Shown piece after piece: positions 1 through 8,164 of a stretch of 64,000 bases of DNA. The notes below the pieces were generated by a model. It saw nothing but the letters and a program-made list of their open reading frames with translations, was not told where the DNA came from and did no database searches. The stretch is from Chloracidobacterium sp. (GTDB taxonomy: Bacteria; Acidobacteriota; Blastocatellia; Pyrinomonadales; Pyrinomonadaceae). Position numbers and translations under genes: made by a program. The first letter of the stretch is position 1, and each line of letters starts with the position of its first letter. Where the stretch lies: the NCBI GenBank assembly GCA_016716365.1, contig JADJWM010000007.1, forward strand, positions 62,001 through 126,000, read 5' to 3'.

Positions 1-439
1 ACGGCTTTACCGAAAGGTGTACCTGGGGTGGGCGAGTCGTGGTGAGACGGAATAGGACATCAAGGAGGAGATCGGCCCATTCAACGGCCATTTCAACAGG
101 AAACGGGATATCCTGTTGGGCGAGCAGGCTCGCCAGGTCGGTGCCTTCCGGCGGTTCCGAGACAATATATAGATGGTCATCTTCGGAGAAAGTCGAGAGT
201 ATCGGCACCACATTGGGATGGCGAAACCTCGCCAATCCCTCGGCACGCTGGAGCAGCGAAGCGATGTCCAAGGGCGATGCTGCCTCGGAAATAGCGCCGG
301 GGCCCGCAGGAACTTCGACGATCTCTACCGGGGTTTCCCCAACCGTGTCGATCGCTCGGTATCGACTGAATCCATCGAATTCCGGAAGTTCTTTTTCGAA
401 GACAAATTGGCCGTTTTTAAGTTGGGTCGTGGCGGGCAT
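1..439 (-). CDS. Protein kinase-like protein, probable pseudokinase (N-terminal part, cut by window edge)
   Basis: The first 146 codons of a gene that runs off the left edge. The translation resembles the N-lobe and early C-lobe of a PknB-type Ser/Thr kinase: RFRHPNVVPI at residues 71-80 is the usual alpha-C/beta-4 signature, LYIVSE follows as the hinge strand, and PQVHLSVKP at the edge aligns with the catalytic loop IHRDIKP. The HRD aspartate position is Ser, the beta-3 VAIK lysine position reads VEIV, and no glycine-rich loop is visible. I infer a catalytically dead kinase fold, perhaps a scaffold or ligand sensor. The rest of the protein is not visible, so added domains are unknown. The start ATG (439) has no clear Shine-Dalgarno sequence. 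A 7-bp-arm palindrome lies 80 bp upstream. Confidence 0.6.
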   Translation of the reverse strand, partial: MPATTQLKNGQFVFEKELPEFDGFSRYRAIDTVGETPVEIVEVPAGPGAISEAASPLDIASLLQRAEGLARFRHPNVVPILSTFSEDDHLYIVSEPPEGTDLASLLAQQDIPFPVEMAVEWADLLLDVLFRLTTTRPPQVHLSVKP

Positions 440-518
440 AGAGGTATGAGGGGTAAGCCGGAAGGCGGGTGCTCACCTCTTCAATCATACCGTTTCGATG
501 AACAAAATGGAAGTGCAA

Positions 519-537
519 TGTTGTGTAATGCACAACA
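519..537. promoter_or_regulatory. Palindrome upstream of the kinase-like gene
   Basis: TGTTGTG and CACAACA form perfect 7-bp arms around the 5-bp spacer TAATG. The site lies in the 145-bp gap between the DnaC-like gene and the kinase-like gene, both on the minus strand, about 80 bp before the kinase-like start. It looks like a dimeric repressor site. A related GTTGT/ACAAC arrangement occurs at 29679-29693. Confidence 0.4.
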
Positions 538-584
538 AAATACAACTAACGTGCGTCCGATCTCGTGAGTGTTCCCACCTCAGT

Positions 585-1364
585 TCAGGAACGATCATTG
601 GTCCGGCGAAAATCCTGGCCGTCGATCCGCACGGTCTTGCACATTTCGTAGATCCGCGAACGCACGCGAACACCAATGCGATCTTCGAGTGTCTCCCTGG
701 CCGTTTCCACTCGCTCGTCCGGATAATTTGTGGTGAAGATGGTCGTGCGTTGGTCGTTGTAACGGGTGTTGATGATGTGAGCCATCGTATCGAGGACCCA
801 ATCCGTTGGTTTTGATGCTCCGAGTTCATCGAGGACGAGCACATCTGCCGTCAGCACCGGACTCAACACGCCTAATTCCGAAGTGCGGGTGTTCGGATTG
901 TATGAATCCTGGATCTCTTTGAGCAGGGAACCGAATTCATAAAAAAGGCATGGAAAACCGCGCTCAGTGAGGCCCTTTATGATCGAGACCGCAAGATGCG
1001 TTTTCCCGACCCCGACAGGCCCGGAAAAGAGCAGCCCCTGATCAATGGCGGGAAAGTTGTTCGTGAAATCCCTCGCGATCCGCAATGCCAGTTTCTGGGA
1101 TTCATTGGATCTTGGGTCGAAGGTATTGAAATGGCATTTGTCGTAACGTCTGGGGATCCTTGCATTCTGTAGCCGCAGCGAATGGGAGTTACGGCGACGA
1201 CATTCGCATAACTGCGCCCCCTTTCCCGGGACGATCTCCAAGCCCGAACCGTAGCACTTGTCACACACGTCCTCCGATGGTTCGAGCGGTCGGCCGGCGT
1301 CTGCGGCCTTTGCAGTATCGGATCTGACAGCGCGGAGTTTATGCTTTCTAGGGCTTTCCTTCAT
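585..1364 (-). CDS. DnaC/DnaI-like ATP-binding protein with N-terminal zinc finger
   Basis: A 259-residue AAA+ ATPase of the DnaC/DnaI helicase-loader group. Cysteines at 34, 37, 53 and 55 (CDKC and CEC) form a probable zinc-binding module, as in DnaI-type loaders. Walker A GPVGVGKTH is at 115-123 and Walker B VLVLDELG at 175-182. A sensor-1-like TTIFTTNYP and an arginine-rich end (DRIGVRVRSR) follow. Proteins of this fold load the replicative helicase onto DNA with DnaA or PriA, or serve IstB-type transposition. No transposase is adjacent, so the loader role is preferred. It is the first gene of a short minus-strand run that continues with the kinase-like gene. Confidence 0.8.
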   Translation of the reverse strand: MKESPRKHKLRAVRSDTAKAADAGRPLEPSEDVCDKCYGSGLEIVPGKGAQLCECRRRNSHSLRLQNARIPRRYDKCHFNTFDPRSNESQKLALRIARDFTNNFPAIDQGLLFSGPVGVGKTHLAVSIIKGLTERGFPCLFYEFGSLLKEIQDSYNPNTRTSELGVLSPVLTADVLVLDELGASKPTDWVLDTMAHIINTRYNDQRTTIFTTNYPDERVETARETLEDRIGVRVRSRIYEMCKTVRIDGQDFRRTNDRS

Positions 1365-1535
1365 CTTGGCGGTATCGAGCGGAGTGCTTTGTGAGAAAAA
1401 ATCTTCCGCGACGCCGGATTATAGCATCCGACATCGGTGACGCAAAAAGGGTGGTCGATCCATAATACGACCCGCGCGATCGAGTTCGATCCTGGGCCTA
1501 TTGTGTTATAGTCAACACTTTGCAGATAAACAGAT

Positions 1536-1994
1536 ATGGGCCTTTTTCGCAGTATAATGATCAGGTTCGGCCTGGCAGCAGTCGATTCTGAAAGGGCGGC
1601 TATTGCTGTCTTCCTGCTGGATGATGACCTTCGACGACATTCTTGGTTCGAGAAGCGCTTCAAAGGCGATGAACTTCACATAGCTGAAAATGTTGAGGAA
1701 GCAAAGGCCTTGCTGGAAACAGAGAAATTCGACGCGATCTTCTTAGATCATGACCTTCTTCCACATCATTATGAGTCGAATGACCACGACGATTACGAGA
1801 ATACCGGCTATGCCATCGCCGAATTTCTAAACGAGCGGGTTGAACTTCAGCGTGCCGCAACGATAATCGTCCACACAAGAAACGCCGACGCGGCCATTCC
1901 GATGGTGCAGAAATTAAGGGAGTCGGGAAGGAACGTCGAGTATTGTGCCTTCCCGATGCTCGACCTTAAGATCAAAAATTACTGGAAACGATAA
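1536..1994 (+). CDS. Receiver-like domain protein (cyclic-phosphate processing receiver type)
   Basis: A 152-residue protein made almost wholly of one response-regulator-like domain. FLLDDD (residues 26-31) carries the acidic cluster of the first strand, and FDAIFLDHDLLPHH has the aspartate at the end of strand 3. The extra histidines in DHDL..HH and the DDYENTGYAIAEFL helix resemble the cPRR family that comparative genomics linked to cyclic-phosphate processing, rather than a normal phosphoacceptor receiver. No histidine kinase or output domain is present. The start is uncertain: ATG 1536 or 1557 are both possible and neither has a good ribosome binding site. It stands alone between minus-strand genes. 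Confidence 0.5.
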   Translation: MGLFRSIMIRFGLAAVDSERAAIAVFLLDDDLRRHSWFEKRFKGDELHIAENVEEAKALLETEKFDAIFLDHDLLPHHYESNDHDDYENTGYAIAEFLNERVELQRAATIIVHTRNADAAIPMVQKLRESGRNVEYCAFPMLDLKIKNYWKR

Positions 1995-2003
1995 TGGCTC
2001 CGG

Positions 2004-3116
2004 TCACTTTTTTGCGGCCGCCTGCTGAACTTTAATTTGATCGAGCTCGCCCTGGAGCGTCGAGATCAACCGATTGATGAACGCCTTACGATCGTCGGTC
2101 TTGGCCTCCTTGAGCATTGCATTCAAAGCGAGCAGTTGGGCCGTGTGAAGAGCTCGCTCTTTCGGAACTTTTACGTCTGGCTCAACGCCAGTGCCTTCCC
2201 AGTTCGTCTTCGAGATCGGGTTGATCGCCCGTCCGATCGGAACGAAGGCGGAGAAATGCTCGCTCAAGCGCCGTTGCCCGCCAGGATGGGCTCCTCCCCC
2301 GGTCGTCTCGCCGACGATCGTCGCCCGCTTGAGGTTCTTAAGATTGTAGGAGAATTCCTCGGCTCCCGAAAAGGTGCGAGCGCTCGTTAGGACATAGACC
2401 GGTCTATCGGCGTACTTGGTTCCAACGACGTCCGGATCAGTCCAAAACTCGTCCGTCTTTCCTGTCGACCTCCAGTACATCGTGTTGAGGAGTACCGGCT
2501 TGTCGCCGAAAAGATATGAGGAAATCAGCGCGACCATCTCAGGGTCGCCGCCGCCGTTCCGTCGAAGATCGAAGATCAATGCCTCACTATTGGCAACAAA
2601 ACCATATGCGGAACGGACCGTTTCGCGGCCAAGCACCGGGGCAATGAACCCCATCAATTCGATATAGCCTATGTTGCCACGCAGTCGTTCGACCTTCTCG
2701 AACCCAAAATTCTCAAATTTCACATTCCTCTCAAACTCGGCTCTCTGCTCCGGCGTGGGGCCGCTGTTTCCCGAGCGAATCGGGATCGGGCGTTCGGAAA
2801 AACGCACTCTTAGGTGCTTATCCTTGCTGACCGCCTGAAGATCCTCGGTCAATTTCCGGGCGAAAGCCTGGGCCGAGCCGAGTGAAGCGTACTCGTCGGC
2901 TGACTGCCGCTTCCGCAGGTCTGCCTCCATCTTCTTTGCGACTTCCGGGAAGACGTAGCCGTCATTGAGTTCCTTGATCAAGGTGTCGATCACTGTGGCC
3001 CGCGTAGCCGAGTCGATGCTCATATCCGGGAGCGGCTGCTGCAACAGAACGGGAAGGGCGACGAATGCCATGAATGCGAAAAAAGCCAGCACTTTGAACA
3101 TAGTAAGTATCTCCAA
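2004..3116 (-). CDS. Secreted S41-family peptidase
   Basis: A 370-residue protein with a hydrophobic N-terminal signal segment (about 6-26), a helical N-terminal domain (IDTLIKELNDGYVFPEVA), and an S41 tail-specific protease core. ALIFDLRRNGGGDP at 179-192 and VLTSARTFSGAEEF at 242-255 match the core, with the nucleophile Ser250. PDZ sequence is not obvious, so it resembles the short tricorn/IRBP-like S41 enzymes that degrade unfolded or dietary proteins in the periplasm. Start could be ATG 3116 or 3101. It is the last gene of the run tetR - secreted unknown - S41, with 12 bp to the gene before, so it is probably under the same TetR control. Confidence 0.85.
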   Translation of the reverse strand: MEILTMFKVLAFFAFMAFVALPVLLQQPLPDMSIDSATRATVIDTLIKELNDGYVFPEVAKKMEADLRKRQSADEYASLGSAQAFARKLTEDLQAVSKDKHLRVRFSERPIPIRSGNSGPTPEQRAEFERNVKFENFGFEKVERLRGNIGYIELMGFIAPVLGRETVRSAYGFVANSEALIFDLRRNGGGDPEMVALISSYLFGDKPVLLNTMYWRSTGKTDEFWTDPDVVGTKYADRPVYVLTSARTFSGAEEFSYNLKNLKRATIVGETTGGGAHPGGQRRLSEHFSAFVPIGRAINPISKTNWEGTGVEPDVKVPKERALHTAQLLALNAMLKEAKTDDRKAFINRLISTLQGELDQIKVQQAAAKK

Positions 3117-3128
3117 ATAAATGAATAT

Positions 3129-3785
3129 CTAAGGGAGTGCGGAAACTTTGAATGCTTTGCGCGAGCGCGAAGTGAGCCCCACAGAGATCTTTTGCCAGAC
3201 CTCCGTCTCGGTATCGCCGGAATAAAAATCCGCTATCTTCTTCCCGGACGAAGACGCATTCTCAAGATAAAAGAGTATTAGTTCATTTTTGCGTTCGGCA
3301 TCAGGGACCGTAAGGAAACGAGACATCATTAACTCATCTTCGATCTCAAAGCCTCGGGCTCTAAGGAATTTGACGGTCAGGGCCGCTTCTGCGTCAGGGC
3401 TCTCCCGCTCGGCTACAGAATTACTGAATGCATATGTGTTCTGGCGAAATTTCTGTCCCGCCATCAACGCGGCATCGTCAAAGTTGTAGTTGTACGTGTG
3501 CGGCTGATCCGGGAGAAATCCTTCGAACTGAGCGATGAAGAGACGTCTGATCTTCTTGGTTTGATCCGCATCTACAAACACATACCTTTCACCTTTGGCG
3601 ATCCCTTTCAAGACAAAATCGAATTTCCCAACATAATCGAAGTCCCTGTGAACCGTCACTTGGATCCTCGGTAGTGAGTCAGAGGTTAAGACCCGGCCAT
3701 CAACCTTCCGCGACTGTGCGTCGGCAGTGAGTATGCTCGTCCCAAGCAAAATGAAAGCAGCCAGGCTTGCACGGAGGTATAACAT
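3129..3785 (-). CDS. Secreted protein of unknown function
   Basis: A 218-residue protein starting with a clear signal peptide (MLYLRASLAAFILLGTSI, cleavage probably after ADA around 23). The mature part is mixed and polar, with no motif I recognise. It begins directly after the tetR stop codon and ends 12 bp before the S41 peptidase gene, so the three are very likely one transcript. The location points to an envelope process controlled by the TetR regulator, possibly together with the peptidase. Confidence 0.65.
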   Translation of the reverse strand: MLYLRASLAAFILLGTSILTADAQSRKVDGRVLTSDSLPRIQVTVHRDFDYVGKFDFVLKGIAKGERYVFVDADQTKKIRRLFIAQFEGFLPDQPHTYNYNFDDAALMAGQKFRQNTYAFSNSVAERESPDAEAALTVKFLRARGFEIEDELMMSRFLTVPDAERKNELILFYLENASSSGKKIADFYSGDTETEVWQKISVGLTSRSRKAFKVSALP

Positions 3786-4388
3786 TTATTTTTTCCGCAA
3801 TCCGTTTAACAGCAAATCGGTTAGATCGTTCGCCTTTTTCTCGATCTCGCGTCGTTCACCGAGTTCGTTGGCACTCAAGCTGTAGGGCAGCAGGGCGTTT
3901 GTCGCATCGAGAAGCGTGCGGCCGGTCTCCATGGGGTCTTTGACGGCAAACGCGCCTGCGGCCTTTCCTTCGGCGAGGACACTCGCGAAGATACGGGCCT
4001 CTTCCTCAAAATAACGCCGTCGCCGTTCGAGCAGGCGGGGACGCAACTGAGCGAGCAGTTCGTTAAGGCTCTGGGTATAATGCTGAACACTGTCGAAGCG
4101 CATCATGACCCGATCGATAAGCATCTTCCTGAGCTTCTTTTCGGGGGACGCTTTCGATCCGGCGGTTGCCGCGAGCTCGGTCTTCAGCCGCTCGATTATC
4201 CGATCAATGTGTGACAATGCTATCTCTTCTTTGCTTTCGAAGTGCAAATACACGCTGCCCTTTCCAATCCCCACCTCGCGGGCGAGATCGTCGATCGTCA
4301 TTTTCTTATATCCGGCCCTCGATAACAGGCGATCGGTCGCATCGAGGATCGCATCGCGATTGGTTTTCTGTCTTGTTGATCCCTTCAT
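3786..4388 (-). CDS. TetR-family transcriptional regulator
   Basis: A 200-residue regulator. The N-terminal helix-turn-helix (residues about 12-56: ILDATDRLLSRAGY, then TIDDLAREVGIGKGSVYLHF) is textbook TetR, and the helical C-terminal ligand domain is divergent as usual. It leads a tight operon with the secreted protein (stop and start adjacent) and the S41 peptidase. A 23-bp palindrome lies 12-34 bp before its start codon, downstream of a good sigma-70-like promoter, which strongly suggests autorepression relieved by an unknown ligand. Confidence 0.92.
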   Translation of the reverse strand: MKGSTRQKTNRDAILDATDRLLSRAGYKKMTIDDLAREVGIGKGSVYLHFESKEEIALSHIDRIIERLKTELAATAGSKASPEKKLRKMLIDRVMMRFDSVQHYTQSLNELLAQLRPRLLERRRRYFEEEARIFASVLAEGKAAGAFAVKDPMETGRTLLDATNALLPYSLSANELGERREIEKKANDLTDLLLNGLRKK

Positions 4389-4399
4389 TATCGACTAAA

Positions 4400-4422
4400 T
4401 GACCAGAATCACGATCTGGTCA
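4400..4422. promoter_or_regulatory. Probable TetR operator (palindrome)
   Basis: TGACCAGA (4400-4407) and TCTGGTCA (4415-4422) form perfect 8-bp arms around a 7-bp spacer. The site covers the early transcribed region of the tetR operon, just downstream of the promoter at 4436-4463. Position, symmetry and size fit a TetR dimer site. Confidence 0.75.
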
Positions 4423-4435
4423 GAATTTAATTACG

Positions 4436-4463
4436 ACTATAACATCGATCGAGTTCCCTGCAA
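4436..4463 (-). promoter_or_regulatory. Sigma-70-like promoter of the tetR operon
   Basis: On the minus strand, TTGCAG (4463-4458) is followed after 16 bp by TATAGT (4441-4436). Predicted start of transcription is near 4429, directly before the palindromic operator. Confidence 0.5.
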
Positions 4464-4488
4464 ACGGAAAAACTGGCCCGCCAACGGA

Positions 4489-5313
4489 TCACAGGCCGGC
4501 GAGATCCCATTTATAAATAACTTCGGTGATCAGTTTCTCGATCTTCTCTGTAACCATTCTGAAGTATTCATCAGCCTTTGCCTGGTCAAAACGCGGAAAG
4601 CCCTGGCCCTTTTGATATAGCCCGATCGAAGATGGGAAGGGCGATGCCGACCAAGTTCCCGCGGCCGGGTAAGCTGTAGCCATTTCAGGACGAAGCCTTT
4701 CGGCGTGGATAAGCGTCGGATCGATCGCCTGGATCATCGCCGTTTCGTTCCAGCCCGCGTGGCCGCCATCTTCCCCAAACACCGCCCTGGTCTCGTCAGA
4801 CGCAAATGACCACCAGTTGATGACAAGGGTTCGAACCCGCCGCTCGCGGGCGACTTCTGCCGCGACCGCTTGAAGAACCGCCGTCTGCGGACCGCCGTGG
4901 CCGTTCATGACGATGATGTTTCGGAATCCATTCTTCGCCAGGCCTTCGAGGATCTGTTTGATAAAAGGCCGATAGGCAGCCTCGCTGATCTGAAATGCAC
5001 CTGGGTAAGCTTCCATCGAACCGGTGATCCCGTATGGCAGCGTCGGAGCGACCATCGCATTAACTTTCGGCGCAAGCGCTTTGGCTATTGCGAAGGGAGC
5101 CGTGTTGTCGGCACCGTTGTTGACGACACCGTGCGGTTCAAGCGTGCCGGTCGGAAGGATCACGGTCTTGATCCTTGAGGGCACCGCCTCCCGAAACTCC
5201 ATCCAGTTGATCCGGTCCATCTCTCGAGTCGAAACGACAACCCCGGCTTGGTTAAATGCAGGAGAATTAAGCATGAAAGCGACCATTGCGGCGATAACGT
5301 ATCTCTTCATCAT
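4489..5313 (-). CDS. Creatininase-family protein (exported)
   Basis: A 274-residue member of the creatininase/MftE amidohydrolase family. Metal-binding and active-site motifs are in the expected order: PTGTLEPHG (54-62), NNGADNT (65-71), MNGHGGP (136-142) and EDGGHAGWNET (181-191). The family cleaves small cyclic or peptide amide bonds (creatinine, mycofactocin precursor) using two metal ions. The first 20 residues are hydrophobic and look like a signal peptide, unusual for cytosolic family members, so an exported enzyme is likely. The substrate cannot be inferred. It lies 100 bp upstream of tetR on the same strand and 19 bp after rarA. Confidence 0.82.
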   Translation of the reverse strand: MMKRYVIAAMVAFMLNSPAFNQAGVVVSTREMDRINWMEFREAVPSRIKTVILPTGTLEPHGVVNNGADNTAPFAIAKALAPKVNAMVAPTLPYGITGSMEAYPGAFQISEAAYRPFIKQILEGLAKNGFRNIIVMNGHGGPQTAVLQAVAAEVARERRVRTLVINWWSFASDETRAVFGEDGGHAGWNETAMIQAIDPTLIHAERLRPEMATAYPAAGTWSASPFPSSIGLYQKGQGFPRFDQAKADEYFRMVTEKIEKLITEVIYKWDLAGL

Positions 5314-5332
5314 GTCCTCATCCTAAGTCTTC

Positions 5333-6460
5333 TCAAAAGTATTTCCGGCCCCTCAGTTTCTCGGGCATAAGGTCGCCCTCCGGATCATTACCTTCGTCTT
5401 TCCCGTACCCGAGCCGTTTCATCAATTTAGTCGGCGCATTTCGGATCTTCATAGGCACCGGCAAGTTCCCGAATTTCTTCACATCTTCCATCGCGGCCCC
5501 AATAGCATCGGTCGCTGAACGGTCCTTTGCCGCGTTTGCTAGATACGCGACCCCGTGGGCGAGATTGTGCACGCATTCGGGGAGCCCGATAGTTTCAATC
5601 GCACGGAATACCTCGTTCGCGACAACCAGTGCCGTGGGCTGAGCGAGGCCTATGTCCTCTGAGGCGAAGATCACCATTCGCCGTGCAATAAATTTTGGGT
5701 CTTCACCGGACTCGATCATCCGAGCTAGATAGTAAATTGCCGCATCAGGACGGCTTGCCCTCATCGATTTGATGAACGCCGAGATCACGTTGTAGTGCTC
5801 TTCACCCCGTTTGTCGTAACGAAGAAACTTCGACTGCAGCGTTTCTTTGAGGGTATCCAAAGCGATACGGTCGTAAAGTTCGGCCGTGTTTTCGATCATT
5901 GTGATAGCTTGCCGGGCATCGCCGTTTGCCATCTGTACAAGCCAGTCCTTTGACGCCTTGTCCAGTTGGAAGCCCGTACGGTCAATGATCGCTGACATTT
6001 CGATAGGTCCAAGTTCGTTCAGGACAAAGACACGCATCCGCGAAAGCAATGCCGATATAACCTCGAAACTGGGATTTTCGGTAGTCGCACCGATGAGGAC
6101 CAAGTCGCCGCTTTCGACGTAAGGAAGGAGAAAGTCCTGCTGTGCCTTGTTAAAGCGATGGATCTCATCGAGAAACAAGACCCGGGGTCCGCCATCCAGA
6201 GATCCTTCCTTGATGATCCTTCGAATGTCCTCCTTTCCCGCGGAAACCGCGGACAATTCATAAAACTGTGCATTTATAGCGTTTGAATAGATACGGGCCA
6301 GAGTCGTCTTGCCGGTTCCCGGCGGGCCCCACAGGATGAAGGAGAAAACATGGCCATTTTCGATCGCGAGCCTTAGCGGTTTTCCCGGGCCAACCAGGTG
6401 GGCCTGTCCGCAAAACTCATTCAGGTTCGAAGGCCGGATCCGACTTGCAAGAGGTTCCAT
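5333..6460 (-). CDS. rarA: Replication-associated recombination protein RarA (MgsA)
   Basis: An AAA+ ATPase that acts at stalled forks and works with the clamp-loader and SSB machinery. Walker A WGPPGTGKTT is at 44-53 and Walker B VLFLDEIHRF at 94-103; sensor 1 reads IGATTENPSFE. The C-terminal half has the family signatures RPDAAIYYLARM and RRMVIFASEDIGLA, and the end RPRGRKYF-like KLRGRKYF is characteristic. At 375 residues it is shorter than the usual 420-450, mostly through a compact N-terminus. A downstream creatininase-family gene follows after 19 bp, which may be chance co-transcription. Confidence 0.93.
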   Translation of the reverse strand: MEPLASRIRPSNLNEFCGQAHLVGPGKPLRLAIENGHVFSFILWGPPGTGKTTLARIYSNAINAQFYELSAVSAGKEDIRRIIKEGSLDGGPRVLFLDEIHRFNKAQQDFLLPYVESGDLVLIGATTENPSFEVISALLSRMRVFVLNELGPIEMSAIIDRTGFQLDKASKDWLVQMANGDARQAITMIENTAELYDRIALDTLKETLQSKFLRYDKRGEEHYNVISAFIKSMRASRPDAAIYYLARMIESGEDPKFIARRMVIFASEDIGLAQPTALVVANEVFRAIETIGLPECVHNLAHGVAYLANAAKDRSATDAIGAAMEDVKKFGNLPVPMKIRNAPTKLMKRLGYGKDEGNDPEGDLMPEKLRGRKYF

Positions 6461-6489
6461 TCAGGTAACCGATATCGTCAATCGAATGC

Positions 6490-7290
6490 TCACTTACCAA
6501 GGCCGAAAGCATAGCCGAACGAGATCAGGAGATTCCCGGTGTGGCTTTCGCCAGCTGTCACCGGGTCCCGCTGGATCGTCGTCAATCCGTATGCGCCCCG
6601 GGCCTCAACAAAGAAATGGTTTTTCGACGAATGCCGAAACTTCACGCCCCCGCCTGCCGTGATCCCGAAGTTAAAACGTTTGATCGAATCTGTAACGTCC
6701 GTATCGGCATCGAAGGAGATCGGCGGCAGCGGTTGATTGGCGGGAGGTAAGAGCAAAGGTGTGCCGGAGTTATCGATATATAATGTGCTCGAACCCCTAG
6801 TCTTCGTCTTAGCATTGATGAGAAACCCGGCGTAAGGGCCACCCAACAAATAAAAGGACTGATTGCGGTCCGGTACGAAGGTGTATTTGGCCATCACCGG
6901 GACCTCGATGTAATTGAGAATTGCCGTGTTTTCGAAATCACCAAAATAATATTGGCCGGGTGGCGGCGGTAACCCCGGAAGCGGCGACGTAATCGGCTGG
7001 ATACCGCTCCGCTTGCCTCCCTGGCTTGCGAAATCGACTTCCGGTTGGATCGAAAGATTCTTCGTGATGCCGACCTCGACAAATGCGCCAAAATTCGCCG
7101 CTGTTCGCGAACGATAATTGCGTGTGATCTCCTGGTCGCCCCCGCCGACAATGTTCGGCAAGCTGATCGCACCTCTGATCCCGAAATAGCTTTTCTCATC
7201 ATCATTCTGCGCGGCCGAGTCTGACGAAAAAAGAGCAGGGAGAATGGTAACTGCAGCTAAAAAAAGGGCCAGTGTCCGGGTCATTTTCAT
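6490..7290 (-). CDS. Outer-membrane beta-barrel protein (porin-like)
   Basis: A 266-residue protein with a signal peptide (MTRTLALFLAAVTILPALF, cleavage near SAAQ) and alternating beta-strand pattern: YFGIRGAISLPNI at the start, GAFVEVGITKNLSIQPEVDF, NYIEVPVMAKYTF, FYLLGGPYAGFLINAKTKT, and a terminal strand LLISFGYAFGLGK. These match the small 8-stranded beta-barrel family found beside many gene types in Bacteroidota and Acidobacteriota. A proline-rich LPGLPPPPGQYYFG loop is probably extracellular. Function beyond the barrel is unknown. Confidence 0.75.
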   Translation of the reverse strand: MKMTRTLALFLAAVTILPALFSSDSAAQNDDEKSYFGIRGAISLPNIVGGGDQEITRNYRSRTAANFGAFVEVGITKNLSIQPEVDFASQGGKRSGIQPITSPLPGLPPPPGQYYFGDFENTAILNYIEVPVMAKYTFVPDRNQSFYLLGGPYAGFLINAKTKTRGSSTLYIDNSGTPLLLPPANQPLPPISFDADTDVTDSIKRFNFGITAGGGVKFRHSSKNHFFVEARGAYGLTTIQRDPVTAGESHTGNLLISFGYAFGLGK

Positions 7291-7729
7291 TCAAGTCCCT
7301 CCCGTCGAATCTGTTGATCATTTCCAATATACCTTTATTGCCCGATTTTGGCGCGTACGCAAGGGCCTAAGGAATATGTAGATCTTGAAGCATCAGGACG
7401 TTTGATCGTTCGGGGTTGAGAATATCGAATCGGTAAGCTCGGATTCAACGAATTGGACAATGCGGCCTCTCCTTCAGACGCAAAAGCCATGGGGGTACCA
7501 AGGGATACTCAAGCACGGCTGAGAACATTAGCGACGGGGCCATCTAGCGTGGGCTTCTGCTTCCAAGACGACTTGAATTTGACCGACCTCTTGAAAGGTG
7601 TGGTAGGGTTTAAGGGTCATGTGATCTTACGAGCGGCCGTTGAATTCCGCTCATCCTTACCGACCACTTTCGAACTAAAGAACCAGATTTTGGTTCGCTA
7701 CAGCACTCACAAATTAGAGGAGGTTCAGT
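7291..7729. other. Intergenic region without a supported gene
   Basis: 439 bp between the divergent beta-barrel gene and the small secreted-protein gene. It must hold both promoters. An open frame at 7453-7788 overlaps the real downstream start and has no family features, so it is not called. No strong repeat is seen. Confidence 0.5.
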
Positions 7730-8164
7730 ATGTCAAAATTGGCAGTTCTTGCCGTTCTTTCAGTTTTCGGCATGGTTCTGGTATCTGATGTAACCGCCCA
7801 GAAAAAGTTTTCCAAGGTCGTGACCGATCCAAGCAGGTGGGACCAGATCGATCACGGGTCGCCCGAACAATGCAGCGGAACACCGGAAGATTGCGCTGTC
7901 AAAATGCTCGATGCTTTGAATATAAGCGTGGGTGAGGAGCCCGACTTCAGTGTCTACCGACTCGGCGAGATCGAAGGAAAGAATGTCACCGTTGTCTTCG
8001 TTTCACATCTGGTCGACGAGGATGACTCCGTGATCGGACTACTCTACAGGTTAGAACTAAGCCGCGGAGACGCCGGGTCGAGTTCATTTGGTCTCGAGGG
8101 TGTCGGGCGCATGTTTCAGTGTATGCGGGGACCGATCGGATGGCGTAAGACACTCTGTCCTTAG
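7730..8164 (+). CDS. Small secreted protein of unknown function
   Basis: A 144-residue protein with a signal peptide (KLAVLAVLSVFGMVLV, cleavage near TAQ) and a good ribosome binding site (AGAGGAGG about 9 bp before ATG). Four cysteines (CSGTPEDC, plus two near the C-terminus in FQCM and TLCP) could form two disulfides. The pattern suggests a small oxidised periplasmic or extracellular protein. I do not recognise the family. It is monocistronic, with about 970 bp without a gene after it. Confidence 0.7.
   Translation: MSKLAVLAVLSVFGMVLVSDVTAQKKFSKVVTDPSRWDQIDHGSPEQCSGTPEDCAVKMLDALNISVGEEPDFSVYRLGEIEGKNVTVVFVSHLVDEDDSVIGLLYRLELSRGDAGSSSFGLEGVGRMFQCMRGPIGWRKTLCP

Noticed and set aside
585..1364. 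IstB transposition helper
   Set aside because: The N-terminal zinc finger and the lack of an IS21-type transposase nearby favour a DnaC/DnaI-like loader.
7453..7788. 111-codon plus-strand frame
   Set aside because: It overlaps the well-supported secreted-protein gene in another frame and has no coding character.
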